NCBI GenBank assembly: GCA_044445605.1
Contig: JBIOEA010000014.1
Span: 1 to 54,034, forward strand
DNA from: CAWKDC01 sp044445605
Lineage (GTDB): Bacteria > Pseudomonadota > Gammaproteobacteria > JABCZS01
DNA length: 54,034 nt
Direction of reading: 5' to 3'
Below, piece after piece: positions 1-9,045 of this stretch; the first letter of the stretch is position 1; every line of letters begins with the position of its first letter. The notes below the pieces were generated by a model that had not been told where the DNA came from, ran no database searches, and saw only the letters and a list, made by a program, of their open reading frames with translations. Position numbers and translations under genes: made by a program.

Positions 1-50
1 TCGTTCTTAGCTTCGACCAAATCTCATCCGTGAGCAGAAGTCGGGTCATT

Positions 51-97
51 GCAAACTCGTTTTGTTGTGTCTTGGAAAACCAATTCTACGAGTTTGC
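51..97. repeat. Inverted repeat with 10-bp perfect arms
   Basis: GCAAACTCGT at 51-60 is the exact reverse complement of ACGAGTTTGC at 88-97, with a 27-base spacer. It lies just past the stop codon of the minus-strand gene at 115-1134. There is no clear T-run, so a terminator role is only possible. The first 114 bases hold no gene that I can see. Confidence 0.5.
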
Positions 98-114
98 TCT
101 TATAAATCAAAGCA

Positions 115-1134
115 TTATATTGAAATGTCAACAGGCCCTAGCGTTGTGATCTGAGAAGCATTTTCGCGAATCGTATTATTGTTAAAGCTCCAATAGCTTT
201 GATGTTCGGAGCAGAACGTTAAGACTCGTCCATTCATGCAATTGAGATCTGTATTACCGCTGTCAATGAAGGAGGGATGCTGATAAACGCTACGGTAGTT
301 GATCAGTTTCCCAGGCTGGCCATTTGCAAGTGCGTCGTCAAGAATGGCTTCGCCATATAAAGGCCAGTCATTATCGTTTAGGCCATCCATTACCCCTCGG
401 ATTTCCGGATAAAGGTTTTTCCAAAATTGTTCTTGGGCATCTGGTTTTGTTTTATCAACACAGAGCCAAGCCAATTGCGCGCAAAGTGTATTGAATACTG
501 TAAAAGGCGAGCCTGTATAACCGGCTCTGGAAAAACGATAGGGTATTTTTTCTAAAAATTTTTGAATGTCTTCCATCGTGTTTAGTTTAGATTTTTTATA
601 CAGGTTGAGAAGTTTTTCGATACATTCTCGGTTAACGCGTGAGGCAAGATCAGTTGGCTCGGGTATGTTCATTTCTTCGAGTGCGACAAATGTAGTAGGG
701 ATGTCGTAGAAATTGGTGATCATGGGAATGGCATTGTTATTCGTCTGCGGCATGGCCTGCACGGTAATACGGTTACCCTCACCCAACAGAATGTATTTCT
801 GATTTAAAAATTCGTTGACAGTAACGTCGCCTCTGATCTCGAGTTGTAAAGACTTTGGGTATAAATTCCTCAAGGCAGCGACAGGAAGCGGGGAATCTTC
901 AGAAGGATTATCCATGAGATTAGCCCAGGCTAGCTGCAGGGCGATGATCCGGGCTAATCGGGTTTCAGTAAATTTGAACTCCCCAGGGCGGGGGGAACGA
1001 TTAAGCCAGTCTTTGAGCGTTTTGGCTTTATCCGCGTTTGTAGGGTTGTTCAGTTTATTGAGAAGCTCGTTTTTGTCAGTTTCCGGAAGAACAGATGTCT
1101 TTAACTCGTTGTTTATTAGTTCAAAATCGATCAT
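115..1134 (-). CDS. Hypothetical protein with an internal duplicated motif
   Basis: A 339-residue soluble protein that I do not recognise. It has no signal peptide and no membrane segment. Two segments resemble each other: residues 67-102 (QLAW, then NLYP, then EIRG) and residues 220-247 (QLAW, then NLYPEIRG), which suggests an internal duplication of a helical module of about 35-40 residues. It lies downstream of the VgrG/immunity pair on the same strand, about 90 bases after the immunity gene, so it could belong to that transcript. An effector or accessory role is possible but not shown. ATG start at 1134. Confidence 0.7.
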   Translation of the reverse strand: MIDFELINNELKTSVLPETDKNELLNKLNNPTNADKAKTLKDWLNRSPRPGEFKFTETRLARIIALQLAWANLMDNPSEDSPLPVAALRNLYPKSLQLEIRGDVTVNEFLNQKYILLGEGNRITVQAMPQTNNNAIPMITNFYDIPTTFVALEEMNIPEPTDLASRVNRECIEKLLNLYKKSKLNTMEDIQKFLEKIPYRFSRAGYTGSPFTVFNTLCAQLAWLCVDKTKPDAQEQFWKNLYPEIRGVMDGLNDNDWPLYGEAILDDALANGQPGKLINYRSVYQHPSFIDSGNTDLNCMNGRVLTFCSEHQSYWSFNNNTIRENASQITTLGPVDISI

Positions 1135-1222
1135 AATACCATGCCCATGTCAATACTGAGGCATTAGTATAACATACGTTGGGTCGCTCTCAAGAAAACG
1201 AATAGGAAGCACGCAGCCTAAA

Positions 1223-1573
1223 TTAATTCGGTAGACACCAAATAGAAAGAAGTAGCAGAAAAAAAAGATCGCTAAAAGTGACGATATAAGCAAACACAAC
1301 CATCCACCTGGGGAGCTCCCTGAATATATACTTAAAACAATTTTTTTCTCCGAGGATTTGCTGCATTACGATTGAGCAACAGGGTGAAAAAATGTTGAGT
1401 GATGATTTAGCAACATGCGGCTCATCAACATATTCATAATATTTATATGTTAAAAGAAAAGTGGCAAGCAAACGAATAGGAGCGAAAACGAAAATGTAAT
1501 AACCACAATAAAGCAAACATATAGAGTCGACAAATGAATAGTTTTCAAAAATTTTAGCGAATAAGGTCATCAA
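1223..1573 (-). CDS. Small membrane protein, putative immunity protein for the VgrG effector
   Basis: A 116-residue protein with two or three hydrophobic segments (about residues 12-40 and 90-113). It shares a pattern with the proteins at 18488-18853 and 18855-19226: an F-x-PIRLL motif (residues 31-36) after the first hydrophobic stretch, a YxEYV-x-x-P motif, and a LPRW motif before the last membrane segment. Its start overlaps the end of the VgrG gene by 20 bases, so translation is probably coupled. Position directly after a T6SS effector, small size and membrane location fit an inner-membrane immunity protein against a membrane-acting toxin. The role is inferred; the family relation is read directly from the sequences. 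Confidence 0.72.
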   Translation of the reverse strand: MMTLFAKIFENYSFVDSICLLYCGYYIFVFAPIRLLATFLLTYKYYEYVDEPHVAKSSLNIFSPCCSIVMQQILGEKNCFKYIFRELPRWMVVFAYIVTFSDLFFLLLLSIWCLPN

Positions 1574-4500
1574 ATTTTTCCTTTACATTATCTATGTATT
1601 CATTCATTTTTACTTTCGCGTCCTCATAGTACAAATCATGAAAAGCCAATGCAGTAATACTTGCACGTTCTCCAATTTCATCAGGAGTCATTTTAATATT
1701 CGGCAACACTGCACCGGCTCCAATAAGAGCCATCGAAACACAAGGATGTTTTATATTTTTTCCTGCCCACTGCAGTACTATACCTAGTGATTTGGAGGTT
1801 GCAAACTCGGCTGTAGTTTTTCCAGTGAATTTACTCCAATGCTCAACATTCAATCTTCTACATTTTTCTTCACTTAGATCCACACATGCCAATTCTAGTT
1901 CTCTATGCTTATCGCTGATATCCATCAAAAGGTGCAGATTGCCCCACCAGTTCATGGCTTTTTGAGCAAGCATGATGCATTGATAAGCCTCATCCAGTGT
2001 CAAAAAAACCAAATTCTGTGTAATCCAGTTCTGTGGCGAATATCTCATCCAGGATCCTTCAGCATTGCTCGCTTTGAGCACAGCATCAATTTTTATCGAA
2101 GCTGTTATAGCGGATGGACTTATAAGCCCATCCATCATCTTAATTGCTTTTGTATCTCTATTTTTCACCATGTCTGAACGAAATGCTGCGTTGCTTGGAT
2201 CACTACGGTCATATGCCTCCATTTTTCCTGAAATGCTAGCTCCTAAGTACTGTAAAAAGGCATCTGTAACAAATGGAATCATTCCTGTCAACTTTTCAGC
2301 TGTAGCACTCTCATTCGGATTCTCCAATGCTTTATATACACCTTCTCGCGCACCCGCTGATGATGCGAAACTACCAAGCAATGCAAAGTTTTGGGCAAAA
2401 CAGGCTACCTCTTCTTTTGGGATTTCAATTCTAAGCGAATCAATAATGCTAGCACTACGAGCAAGCTCACTCTTAAATTTTTGAAAGACGGCGCCACTTG
2501 CATTGGTTATATAAACCATTTGCCCAGGCTCAATCACTCCTTTGACATGCGAATTGACTGTCTTAAAATTTGAGACATGCGCATCTTCTGGATCTTGATA
2601 TAAATTTTCAACAAACTCTTCGATAGTCATTGCTTCATCGGCAATATGGAAGAAAAACTCATCCAACTCCCCTGATGCAACTTTCATTCCATAGAATTCA
2701 GATGTATCCGTAACACTAATCCCATGCAACACCAGCTTCTTAATCTCTTTCTCAGATTCTTCCGCAATCGTATTCTTCAACGCCTGGACAGGACTTGACA
2801 CCCTCTGACTCGAACCGAAAGACACATTGCCATTCAACTCCAATGCATTAGTTTCAATACCGACCAGATTCTTTCCATACATCGTGATCTGATCTGGCTC
2901 GACTATAAAACCCGATCCTTCGTTCCCAGACTGCAATACAATCCTTTTGCCACCGATAATCCGGATTCCGTCACCACCCTGAATCGACACCGCGCCTTTA
3001 ATTTGATAACGTGTTTCGCCATTCTTCACTGTAATGGTCGCATCTTTATCAACCTTCATTTTAAAATTCTTATCACGCATTTTCATATTTGATTTCAGAT
3101 ACAGGCTCATGCATTTTTGAACTGTCGTATCAATATTCATCGGTGACGAGATCGTCATATCGCCTTCTTTCGTCTCAAATGTATGCGACAAACCTGCGGT
3201 ACATGTCATGCTCCCACCCGCCAGCATATTCCATGATTTCCCGATTTGGCATAAGATCCTTCCTTTCACATCCATGACAAATCCACCCTCACTTCGCAGA
3301 TTTATCCCTTTCCCATTTTGCATCCACAAACCATGTGATGGCGATGTTTCCAATCCCACGCTCGCATTCGCTGGATCATCATGCATACGTAACTTATGTC
3401 CACTGCGTGTGGATAACACATGATCTAAGGGGTTCAGCCCATTCACGGGGCAGGGTGTATCCACATTCGGCACGGCACCTACGATGATCGGCAGATCCCC
3501 TTCACCATATAAAAAACTGATCAACACTTCTGTACGATGCCCGAGTGGAAAACTCATTCCGCCTTCATGGTTCACAAACGAACGCATACGAGGTATTTCA
3601 AAAGGCTGCGGCTTTTCCGCTGCATCCCCTGGGAATGATATTTGTTCTTCCCCAAATGGATTCAAACTCGGGGCACTGTCATTCCCCTCAATGTACGCTT
3701 GCATCACCAAAGGTAACGTAGGCTTCAAAGGCGATACCGCACGCCACAGTGACATCGCAGGCTGCATCAAAAACCTATTTTGGTATCGCAACGTTTTACC
3801 CGAAGAGGTTAACTCATGCTTTACGTACGTGAGCCGACCTCTTGTTTCTTCATTTTTGTTGATATCAACGAGGCTTATCCAATTCCCTACCGCTACTGCA
3901 ATCGCGTTGCTCGTTGCATCCAGATAACGATACACGTCCCCTTCTTCATATTTGCTTGTTGCGCGACGCCGAAATAACGCTTCCATCGATTTATGATCGT
4001 AATTTATTTGCTTGCATGGCTTTAACGCCGGCCCGCCCATCCCTTCTAATAAATAGGGAACGCCACTATATAACCTCTCTGGTGATTTATTCTCCCAATC
4101 TTTTCTTGTATCTTCTTCATCGCCAGAGCGGATAAGTTGATAGCAATCTTGGTAATCGAAAACGCCTACCTTTTCGCCGCCGTGCTGAATGATATCATTC
4201 GTGCCCGTGTAAAAAATGCGTTCGAGTGAGCCGTATTTCCATTGATCAGGGTAATCAGCAAAACAGATCGTCTGCTTATCTGTCGCAGGCCACATGATAA
4301 TATTTTCTTGCGCGAGTATTTTAAGTAAAAAATCATAGTCGTTTTGGAGAACTTGAACCAACCTCGGGCGAACTTCGCGGAAATTAAACCGCCATTCCAA
4401 ACTGTCCGATTCAATACGGTGACGCTTGAACATAGCCTTGACCCAGTTTTTAAGATCAACTTCCACTTCTGTCCGAAAGTGTACTTGTGATTTCTTCAAT

Positions 4501-4802
4501 CGACTGAGGATGCTTTCAACTATAAACGTGTAATGCCATTCTAGCCCATCGTCCGTATGCGAGGTGATTGATTGGCACTCACCTACCCACGTTCTTTTTT
4601 CGCCGTGCGTGTCTTCAATCGTTAAGGTACAAAACTTACCCAAAAACGTGCTCGCTTCAAATCGCTGAGAGGCTGAAAATGTGACCTGCGCATCAAAAGA
4701 ACGACATATCGCTTCTGTGATGTGCCCCGACTTTATCCGAAATGACCTGCCTTCGCATTCGAGAAATGCGTTAACCGGCATTTGAGCGTTGAGACCCTGC
4801 AT
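1554..4802 (-). CDS. vgrG: Evolved VgrG: type VI secretion spike with C-terminal effector domain
   Basis: A 1082-residue VgrG. Residues 1 to about 400 have the gp27/gp44-like layout, followed by the gp5-like OB region (FPLGHRTEVLISFLYGEGD near residue 420) and a repetitive beta-helix (about 480-670). A C-terminal extension from about residue 690 is not part of VgrG; it matches the C-terminal part of the Hcp protein at 19223-21091 (motifs VIEPGQMVYITN, FALLGSFA, a CxxL..E region near the end). The region around GQMVYI resembles a LysM-type motif. The ATG at 4802 has AAGGA six bases upstream. No tss core genes are in the window, so this is an orphan spike. Family knowledge: VgrG caps the Hcp tube and carries toxins into target cells. 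Confidence 0.88.
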   Translation of the reverse strand: MQGLNAQMPVNAFLECEGRSFRIKSGHITEAICRSFDAQVTFSASQRFEASTFLGKFCTLTIEDTHGEKRTWVGECQSITSHTDDGLEWHYTFIVESILSRLKKSQVHFRTEVEVDLKNWVKAMFKRHRIESDSLEWRFNFREVRPRLVQVLQNDYDFLLKILAQENIIMWPATDKQTICFADYPDQWKYGSLERIFYTGTNDIIQHGGEKVGVFDYQDCYQLIRSGDEEDTRKDWENKSPERLYSGVPYLLEGMGGPALKPCKQINYDHKSMEALFRRRATSKYEEGDVYRYLDATSNAIAVAVGNWISLVDINKNEETRGRLTYVKHELTSSGKTLRYQNRFLMQPAMSLWRAVSPLKPTLPLVMQAYIEGNDSAPSLNPFGEEQISFPGDAAEKPQPFEIPRMRSFVNHEGGMSFPLGHRTEVLISFLYGEGDLPIIVGAVPNVDTPCPVNGLNPLDHVLSTRSGHKLRMHDDPANASVGLETSPSHGLWMQNGKGINLRSEGGFVMDVKGRILCQIGKSWNMLAGGSMTCTAGLSHTFETKEGDMTISSPMNIDTTVQKCMSLYLKSNMKMRDKNFKMKVDKDATITVKNGETRYQIKGAVSIQGGDGIRIIGGKRIVLQSGNEGSGFIVEPDQITMYGKNLVGIETNALELNGNVSFGSSQRVSSPVQALKNTIAEESEKEIKKLVLHGISVTDTSEFYGMKVASGELDEFFFHIADEAMTIEEFVENLYQDPEDAHVSNFKTVNSHVKGVIEPGQMVYITNASGAVFQKFKSELARSASIIDSLRIEIPKEEVACFAQNFALLGSFASSAGAREGVYKALENPNESATAEKLTGMIPFVTDAFLQYLGASISGKMEAYDRSDPSNAAFRSDMVKNRDTKAIKMMDGLISPSAITASIKIDAVLKASNAEGSWMRYSPQNWITQNLVFLTLDEAYQCIMLAQKAMNWWGNLHLLMDISDKHRELELACVDLSEEKCRRLNVEHWSKFTGKTTAEFATSKSLGIVLQWAGKNIKHPCVSMALIGAGAVLPNIKMTPDEIGERASITALAFHDLYYEDAKVKMNEYIDNVKEKFDDLIR

Positions 4803-5032
4803 GTGTATTCCTTTTTTTTATAGTAAGGCAAATTTGTGCCCCTACGATATGGGGCAAATTCTAAACAAGGGGGAAGAGGTTGTCAATAGTGTGGGGCGTT
4901 GCTGTAAGACCACCGGGTTGGAGCGTGGGGTCAATGCCATATCTTTCGCGCTGTTTCCGCCTAGACTAGACAATTAAACAATAGGGTGATAGGATGCGCT
5001 CCATGACAATAACAACAATGGAGGTCTCTTTC

Positions 5033-5791
5033 ATGCACAAGCCTATTTCTGTTTTTAAAACGCTTGCTGACACTTACAAAACAATTTCTCAACATTTTAA
5101 ACTTTTCAGAAATGGCTTGATGATACCGCTTATCTTGATGGCGTTTGTACAGATGGGCCTTATCTATTTACTAAATAATATTTCAACGATGAAAACGAGC
5201 AGTATCATCTTCACTATCCTTGGAATATTACCCCTGCTCGTATTTTCAGGCACCCTGATGTTTAATATTTCTTCCAGAATCACCATCAACGGCGAAATTG
5301 GACATCGCTGGTGGAAAATGACAGAAACAAGATGTTTATTAAAGGCTGCAGCTATTGCCGGATACTCGATGTTAGGGAATATTGCTGTCTCTCTTATCTT
5401 CACACTTATTATTGTTACGATATTTATCACCTCTGAAGAAGTGTCAATGATTTTGATGAGATCGGAAACCGTGCTTGGTCTATTCAAACTTATTGTCTAC
5501 TCACTGATTGGAGGATATATAGGCGCGAGATTTATGATCGTATTTCCTGCAACAGCAATAGGCAACATTATGAAGGTTGGTGAAGCTTGGAAAACATCGA
5601 AGGGAAATGGCTGGCGACTCATGATGATAACCTATGTTCCAATTTGGGTATCATTACTCATCACAGCACTTTGGATAGCGTCACATGAGAGTCTAGCGCT
5701 TCAAATGGTTATCATTCCTATCACATTGTCTATTCAAATATTCACGATGACCACCGTTGCGGTTGCTTACAAAAAACTCACGGCGGAATAG
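5033..5791 (+). CDS. Polytopic membrane protein, unknown function
   Basis: A 252-residue protein with about six hydrophobic segments (for example GLMIPLILMAFVQMGLIYLL and SSIIFTILGILPLLVFSGTL) and no recognised domain. I chose the ATG at 5033 because GGAGG lies seven bases upstream; an in-frame ATG at 4994 has no such site. The general layout (paired amphipathic helices around residues 130-190 with a glycine-rich GYIGARFMIVFPA stretch) resembles small bacterial DUF-type integral membrane proteins. It stands alone between the divergent VgrG gene and the convergent abiE remnant. A perfect hairpin at 5831-5858 follows it. Confidence 0.65.
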   Translation: MHKPISVFKTLADTYKTISQHFKLFRNGLMIPLILMAFVQMGLIYLLNNISTMKTSSIIFTILGILPLLVFSGTLMFNISSRITINGEIGHRWWKMTETRCLLKAAAIAGYSMLGNIAVSLIFTLIIVTIFITSEEVSMILMRSETVLGLFKLIVYSLIGGYIGARFMIVFPATAIGNIMKVGEAWKTSKGNGWRLMMITYVPIWVSLLITALWIASHESLALQMVIIPITLSIQIFTMTTVAVAYKKLTAE

Positions 5792-5830
5792 TCGCGATAA
5801 TCTGAATTGCCACAGTGACGGCCCTCTCAT

Positions 5831-5858
5831 GTAGGGTCGCCTCATGGGGCGACCCTAC
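5831..5858. terminator. Perfect 11-bp hairpin between convergent genes
   Basis: GTAGGGTCGCC and its exact complement flank a six-base loop. It lies between the stop of the membrane protein gene (5791) and the end of the minus-strand abiEii remnant (5871). There is no T-run on either strand, so it may act as a bidirectional transcript end or belong to the short palindromic repeats seen elsewhere in the window. Confidence 0.5.
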
Positions 5859-5870
5859 GCTGAGAACACC

Positions 5871-6519
5871 TTATCCTTTCCACGGATTTCCTTTCAGTTT
5901 CTCAATGAATTGCTTCAGAACATACTGGTATGCGCTTGATAGCGTATAGTTACTGCCATTATCAGCAGATAACAAAGCGCCCATGTCATTCGAAAATACA
6001 ACATCCTGTATTTTTAAAGATAAATTCATCTCAAATTCAGCACGTGATACCGCCAGATCATCCATAGTCATATATTTTTGAAAAATATCTACTACCTTGC
6101 TTGTATTGAGTTCAAACGACTGCTTCAAAACATACCAAAAGTCATACAAATCTCTTCCCTTCTTGCGCTGATACAATGCCTTCAGCTTTGTAGCTAATAG
6201 CTCCTCAATCGAATACGTTAACACGTTGCATTCACCTCTATACCAGCTATTTTCTATACGATAACTTTTGCTGAGATGCGGCTCAATATTGGTATGCTCT
6301 CGTTTGTACAAAGTCTAAATCTTCACTAAATCGTCCCGCTTCATTAAAAAATAATTTATGTAAAGCAGTACCTCCGCGAAAAACAAGATTTCTTGCAACC
6401 ACCTCATTATTATAAAGTTCGCAAATTGCTCGCGATAATACTAAATCATGCTCAACTTGATCAGGGCTAGCCCAAGGGGCTACATTTCTCCAAGCGGTAA
6501 TAGCTGCTTGCGGTATCAT
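5871..6519 (-). pseudogene. abiEii-like nucleotidyltransferase toxin, disrupted
   Basis: Two out-of-frame parts make up one damaged gene. The first (6519 down to 6283) has the AbiEii core motif FRGGTALHKLFF and RFSEDLDF; the second (6311 down to 5871) has the C-terminal half (ELLATKLKALYQRKKGRDLYDF, ending in GNPWKG). Compared with full-length members of this family, about 50-60 residues between EDLDF and the second half are missing, and the frame changes at the junction, so an internal deletion is the simplest explanation. Family knowledge: AbiEii is the toxin of a type IV toxin-antitoxin/phage abortive infection pair. Its start overlaps the antitoxin stop as ATGA. Confidence 0.8.
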
Positions 6520-7328
6520 AATTCATCTGGCTCCACTATTTCATTCACCAAAATATGCCAGCGCCGATTATATTCAATAATCGGACGCTTACTCCCATTT
6601 ACCAACAGTCTTTTAAGTTTCTTTTTCTTTTCCAATGCATTCGATAATGCTTCAAAATCGATTGGCAATTTTAACACATCTAATAAATATCCTACACGCT
6701 GCGCGTCAGTTATTTCTACTTCATTTGATTCAAGCAATGTTGCCATCACATTTATTCTTAACTTTTCCGCTAATTCACTCAAAACTGTCGCAACATTGTT
6801 TATCTGTCCAGATGCATTGATATAACGTACAAGATCATATGCAGTTATTTCAGGTGTTGATATCTGCATGCTTCCAGTGTTTGTTTTAATCGCCGTGTAA
6901 AAATGTGGCAATATGTTTTTTTTAATGTAGAAAACAATGCGCAGTTGCCCCACCGAAATTGGTCGTGTAGGCTTATCCGTTATTATCTGGAAAATCATCG
7001 GCTGTTGATGCGCGGCGCCATGCAAAGACGCTGCTGTTAAAAGCCCTACATAATACTTCTGCTTCAGATGCGTCATCAATGTATCAATAAACCATGCCGC
7101 TGGGAGAGAGCCCGTTGCGCGATATTCAAGGGGGACTATGGTGTAAAAATCCCCCCTAATTCGATTCACCATCTTGTGCTTGATAAGCCGTCGAGTAGCT
7201 TGCTTGAACCCACTCTCGCTTAGTTTTAAAACGCCCATAACCTCTTCTCGCAAAAACCAGTATTGTCCCTGCGATTGAAGACGCTCTAAATAGCCTTTTA
7301 ATGTCATTTTTTCATCTTTCATATGCAT
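6516..7328 (-). CDS. AbiEi-type antitoxin / autorepressor
   Basis: A 270-residue protein of the type IV antitoxin AbiEi family. It has an N-terminal winged-helix part (residues 10-65: LREEVMGVLKLSESGFKQATRRL) and a C-terminal domain with the typical YYVGLLTAASLHGAAHQQP motif, followed by the STPEITAYDLVRY segment. The length is normal for the family, so it seems intact although its partner toxin is broken. The stop overlaps the toxin start (ATGA). ATG codons occur at codons 1, 3 and 8 and none has a good ribosome site, so the exact start is uncertain. A palindrome covers the -10 region directly upstream, consistent with the autorepression known for AbiEi proteins. Confidence 0.85.
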   Translation of the reverse strand: MHMKDEKMTLKGYLERLQSQGQYWFLREEVMGVLKLSESGFKQATRRLIKHKMVNRIRGDFYTIVPLEYRATGSLPAAWFIDTLMTHLKQKYYVGLLTAASLHGAAHQQPMIFQIITDKPTRPISVGQLRIVFYIKKNILPHFYTAIKTNTGSMQISTPEITAYDLVRYINASGQINNVATVLSELAEKLRINVMATLLESNEVEITDAQRVGYLLDVLKLPIDFEALSNALEKKKKLKRLLVNGSKRPIIEYNRRWHILVNEIVEPDEL

Positions 7329-7357
7329 ATAGTATTACTATACGAGCCCTTTTGCAA
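7329..7357 (-). promoter_or_regulatory. Promoter of the abiEi gene with palindrome over the -10 box
   Basis: Reading the minus strand, TTGCAA (7357-7352) and TACTAT (7334-7329) are separated by 17 bases. The perfect palindrome TATAGTATTACTATA (7328-7342, 7-bp arms around one base) covers the -10 box and reaches the first ATG. This is a plausible AbiEi operator. The transcript would start close to or inside the first codons, so a leaderless message or a downstream ATG is likely. Confidence 0.5.
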
Positions 7358-7385
7358 GTGAAAGTTACATTTAGAGATATATCTT

Positions 7386-8147
7386 TTAAATCGTCAACCC
7401 ACCATCGAGCACGAGCTGATTACCCGTCATAAAGGAAGATTCATCTGAACACAGATACACGACAGCGTCTGCAATTTCTTTGGGCTTGCCCATGCGCCCT
7501 ATCGGATGACAAGCAGTGAAGCGTCTTCTGAGCGATGGATTACTAGCAACCAATCTTTCGATCATTTCTGTCTCTATGAATCCTGGACACACGGCATTAA
7601 CGCGTATATTTTGCTTTGCATATTCTAGCGCAACAGACTTTGTTAAACCCATCACCGCATGTTTACTGGCAGCATAGGCCGTCATTCCAAAACCATTCCC
7701 GACTAATCCAGAGGTCGATGACATGTTCACAATCGAGCCACCACCGTGCTCTAACATGTGAGTGATTTCATGCTTCATACATCGCCACATTCCCTTTAAA
7801 TTGGTGTCCATCACTGCGTCCCAATTTTCTTCTGATGATTCGTGGAATAATGCAACATCACCATCAATACCTGCGTTATTAAATGCAGCATCAACTTTGC
7901 CTAAATAGGAAAACGCTTCTTTGAAAAAAGATTCAACGTGTGTGCTTTGAGTAACATCGCAAGGAATGAATTTCACCTTGACGCCTAGGGTAGATATTTC
8001 TTTTTCGAGCGAGGAACCTCTCTCAAGGTCCCTTCCGCAAAACACCACATTGGCTCCGTGCTCCGCCAGTGATATTGCCGCCGCTCGCCCTATTCCGGAT
8101 GTCGCCCCTATTACAACAACATTCTTGCCTTCTAACTTCTTGCGCAT
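7386..8147 (-). CDS. SDR-family NAD(P)-dependent oxidoreductase
   Basis: A 253-residue classical short-chain dehydrogenase. It has the Rossmann motif GATSGIGRAAA near the N-terminus, the NNAG motif (FNNAGIDG), the catalytic Ser in NMSSTSG and YAASK holding the catalytic Tyr and Lys, then the PG turn (VNAVCPGFIETEM) and a closing GNQLVLDGGL. I set the start at the ATG at 8147 because GGAG stands eight bases upstream; an in-frame TTG at 8162 is less likely. It follows the gene at 8167-8652 closely on the same strand. The substrate cannot be told from the sequence. Confidence 0.9.
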   Translation of the reverse strand: MRKKLEGKNVVVIGATSGIGRAAAISLAEHGANVVFCGRDLERGSSLEKEISTLGVKVKFIPCDVTQSTHVESFFKEAFSYLGKVDAAFNNAGIDGDVALFHESSEENWDAVMDTNLKGMWRCMKHEITHMLEHGGGSIVNMSSTSGLVGNGFGMTAYAASKHAVMGLTKSVALEYAKQNIRVNAVCPGFIETEMIERLVASNPSLRRRFTACHPIGRMGKPKEIADAVVYLCSDESSFMTGNQLVLDGGLTI

Positions 8148-8166
8148 CTTGTTTCTCCACAAATCG

Positions 8167-8652
8167 TTACAATTTTTTCCGATACTTATCCTTTAATAGA
8201 ACACACAGTTCTACCATGAACTGATGAGTGGCAGCATAAATCCCCGGACTCTGCGATTCCCTCGGGCCTGCAACATTCAAAATGTTTACATGATTGTCTT
8301 TGATCCAATTAATGATTTCATCCGTAGAAGTCTGTCTCGATAAATCAACGATCAAATACGGCTTACTTTGCTTCTTCACTTCTTCAATCGTCAATACGGT
8401 ACCATCAGTTACTTGCAAAGGCAACGAAGGAACAAAAATCAACGTCGCGTCTGAATCCCGAATATTCCACAGGGTACGCTGCGCATACTCTTCTGATGGC
8501 GTTTCATTTAATTGATATTGAGAAGGTAGAGGGCCGGCCTCAGATAACCGCCCCTTCGGGCACCATCCGCCATGTGGCATATACGCTTTTATCGCCGCGT
8601 CCAACGCAGCGCGATCAACGCCAGTTTGGCCGCCGGAGATTATCTTTATCAT
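8167..8652 (-). CDS. Putative molybdenum-carrier / YpsA-like Rossmann protein
   Basis: A 161-residue protein that starts with the motif IISGGQTGVDRAALDAA, typical of the family annotated as putative molybdenum carrier (PF12694) within the SLOG/LOG-like Rossmann superfamily. Other features are the GGWCPKGRLSEAGPLP segment and a C-terminal NVAGPRESQSPGIY stretch. Members are thought to bind nucleotide-like ligands; the molybdenum link comes from a structure of one homologue and is not proven generally. It is the upstream gene of a likely two-gene unit with the SDR gene. Confidence 0.82.
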   Translation of the reverse strand: MIKIISGGQTGVDRAALDAAIKAYMPHGGWCPKGRLSEAGPLPSQYQLNETPSEEYAQRTLWNIRDSDATLIFVPSLPLQVTDGTVLTIEEVKKQSKPYLIVDLSRQTSTDEIINWIKDNHVNILNVAGPRESQSPGIYAATHQFMVELCVLLKDKYRKKL

Positions 8653-8805
8653 TGCTCACCTAAAGGCTGCAGGAACGGCAAATGATACTACAAAGCACTA
8701 TTACCAGCCAGCAATATATACAATTCAAAACTACTAGGTATTTGTTACGATGTTTTATTCCAAAATAAATATTACTATTCATCTACAGCAACAAAGGAGA
8801 TAATT

Positions 8806-9003
8806 ATGCTTACCCCGACTAAAATTCTCATTCATGAAATTCTGGATTTAAAAAAGATAACATTGCGAAAATTAGCATCTAAAGTCAAAATTAAACCTAC
8901 AACAGTCACTCGCATTTTAAGCGAAGATTCAGAGATATGCAGCGTGCAAGCCTACAAGCGAATATTAGCGTATAAAAATTCAATTTCACAAGGGGTTAAT
9001 TAA
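8806..9003 (+). CDS. Very small HTH protein
   Basis: A 65-residue protein with a central helix-turn-helix (ITLRKLASKVKIKPTTVTRIL). It is clearly related to the 64-residue protein at 23448-23642 (shared IxRKLAxxxKIKxTTxxRxL). A strong site, AAAGGAG, precedes the ATG by eight bases. A weak promoter is visible about 50 bases upstream (TTGTTA, 18 bases, TAAATA). It resembles a stand-alone Cro/XRE DNA-binding unit without an effector domain. It converges with the LuxR-type gene at 9046-9363; a hairpin separates them. Confidence 0.7.
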   Translation: MLTPTKILIHEILDLKKITLRKLASKVKIKPTTVTRILSEDSEICSVQAYKRILAYKNSISQGVN

Positions 9004-9015
9004 GCCACTTTAATA

Positions 9016-9040
9016 CGCCCGACCTATACATGGTCGGGCG
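9016..9040. terminator. Hairpin between convergent HTH genes
   Basis: CGCCCGACC and its exact complement GGTCGGGCG flank a seven-base loop, in the 42 bases between two convergent genes. It lacks a long T-run, but its position suggests a shared bidirectional transcript end. Confidence 0.6.
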
Positions 9041-9045
9041 CAAGT

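Noticed and set aside
815..1159. Open frame of 114 codons on the plus strand
   Set aside because: It lies wholly opposite the gene at 115-1134, has no ribosome site and a Ser/Arg/Leu-rich composition typical of antisense frames.
4166..4459. 97-codon frame on the minus strand
   Set aside because: It runs inside the VgrG gene in another frame with no independent start signal.
1223..4802. Complete type VI secretion gene cluster
   Set aside because: Only VgrG, Hcp and immunity-like genes are present; none of the tss sheath, baseplate or membrane-complex genes is in the window.
4838..4858. Possible further copy of the dispersed palindrome (GCCCCTA...GGGGC)
   Set aside because: Only the short C/G stem fits; the core GAAAGATGTTTC is missing, so I did not count it as a copy.
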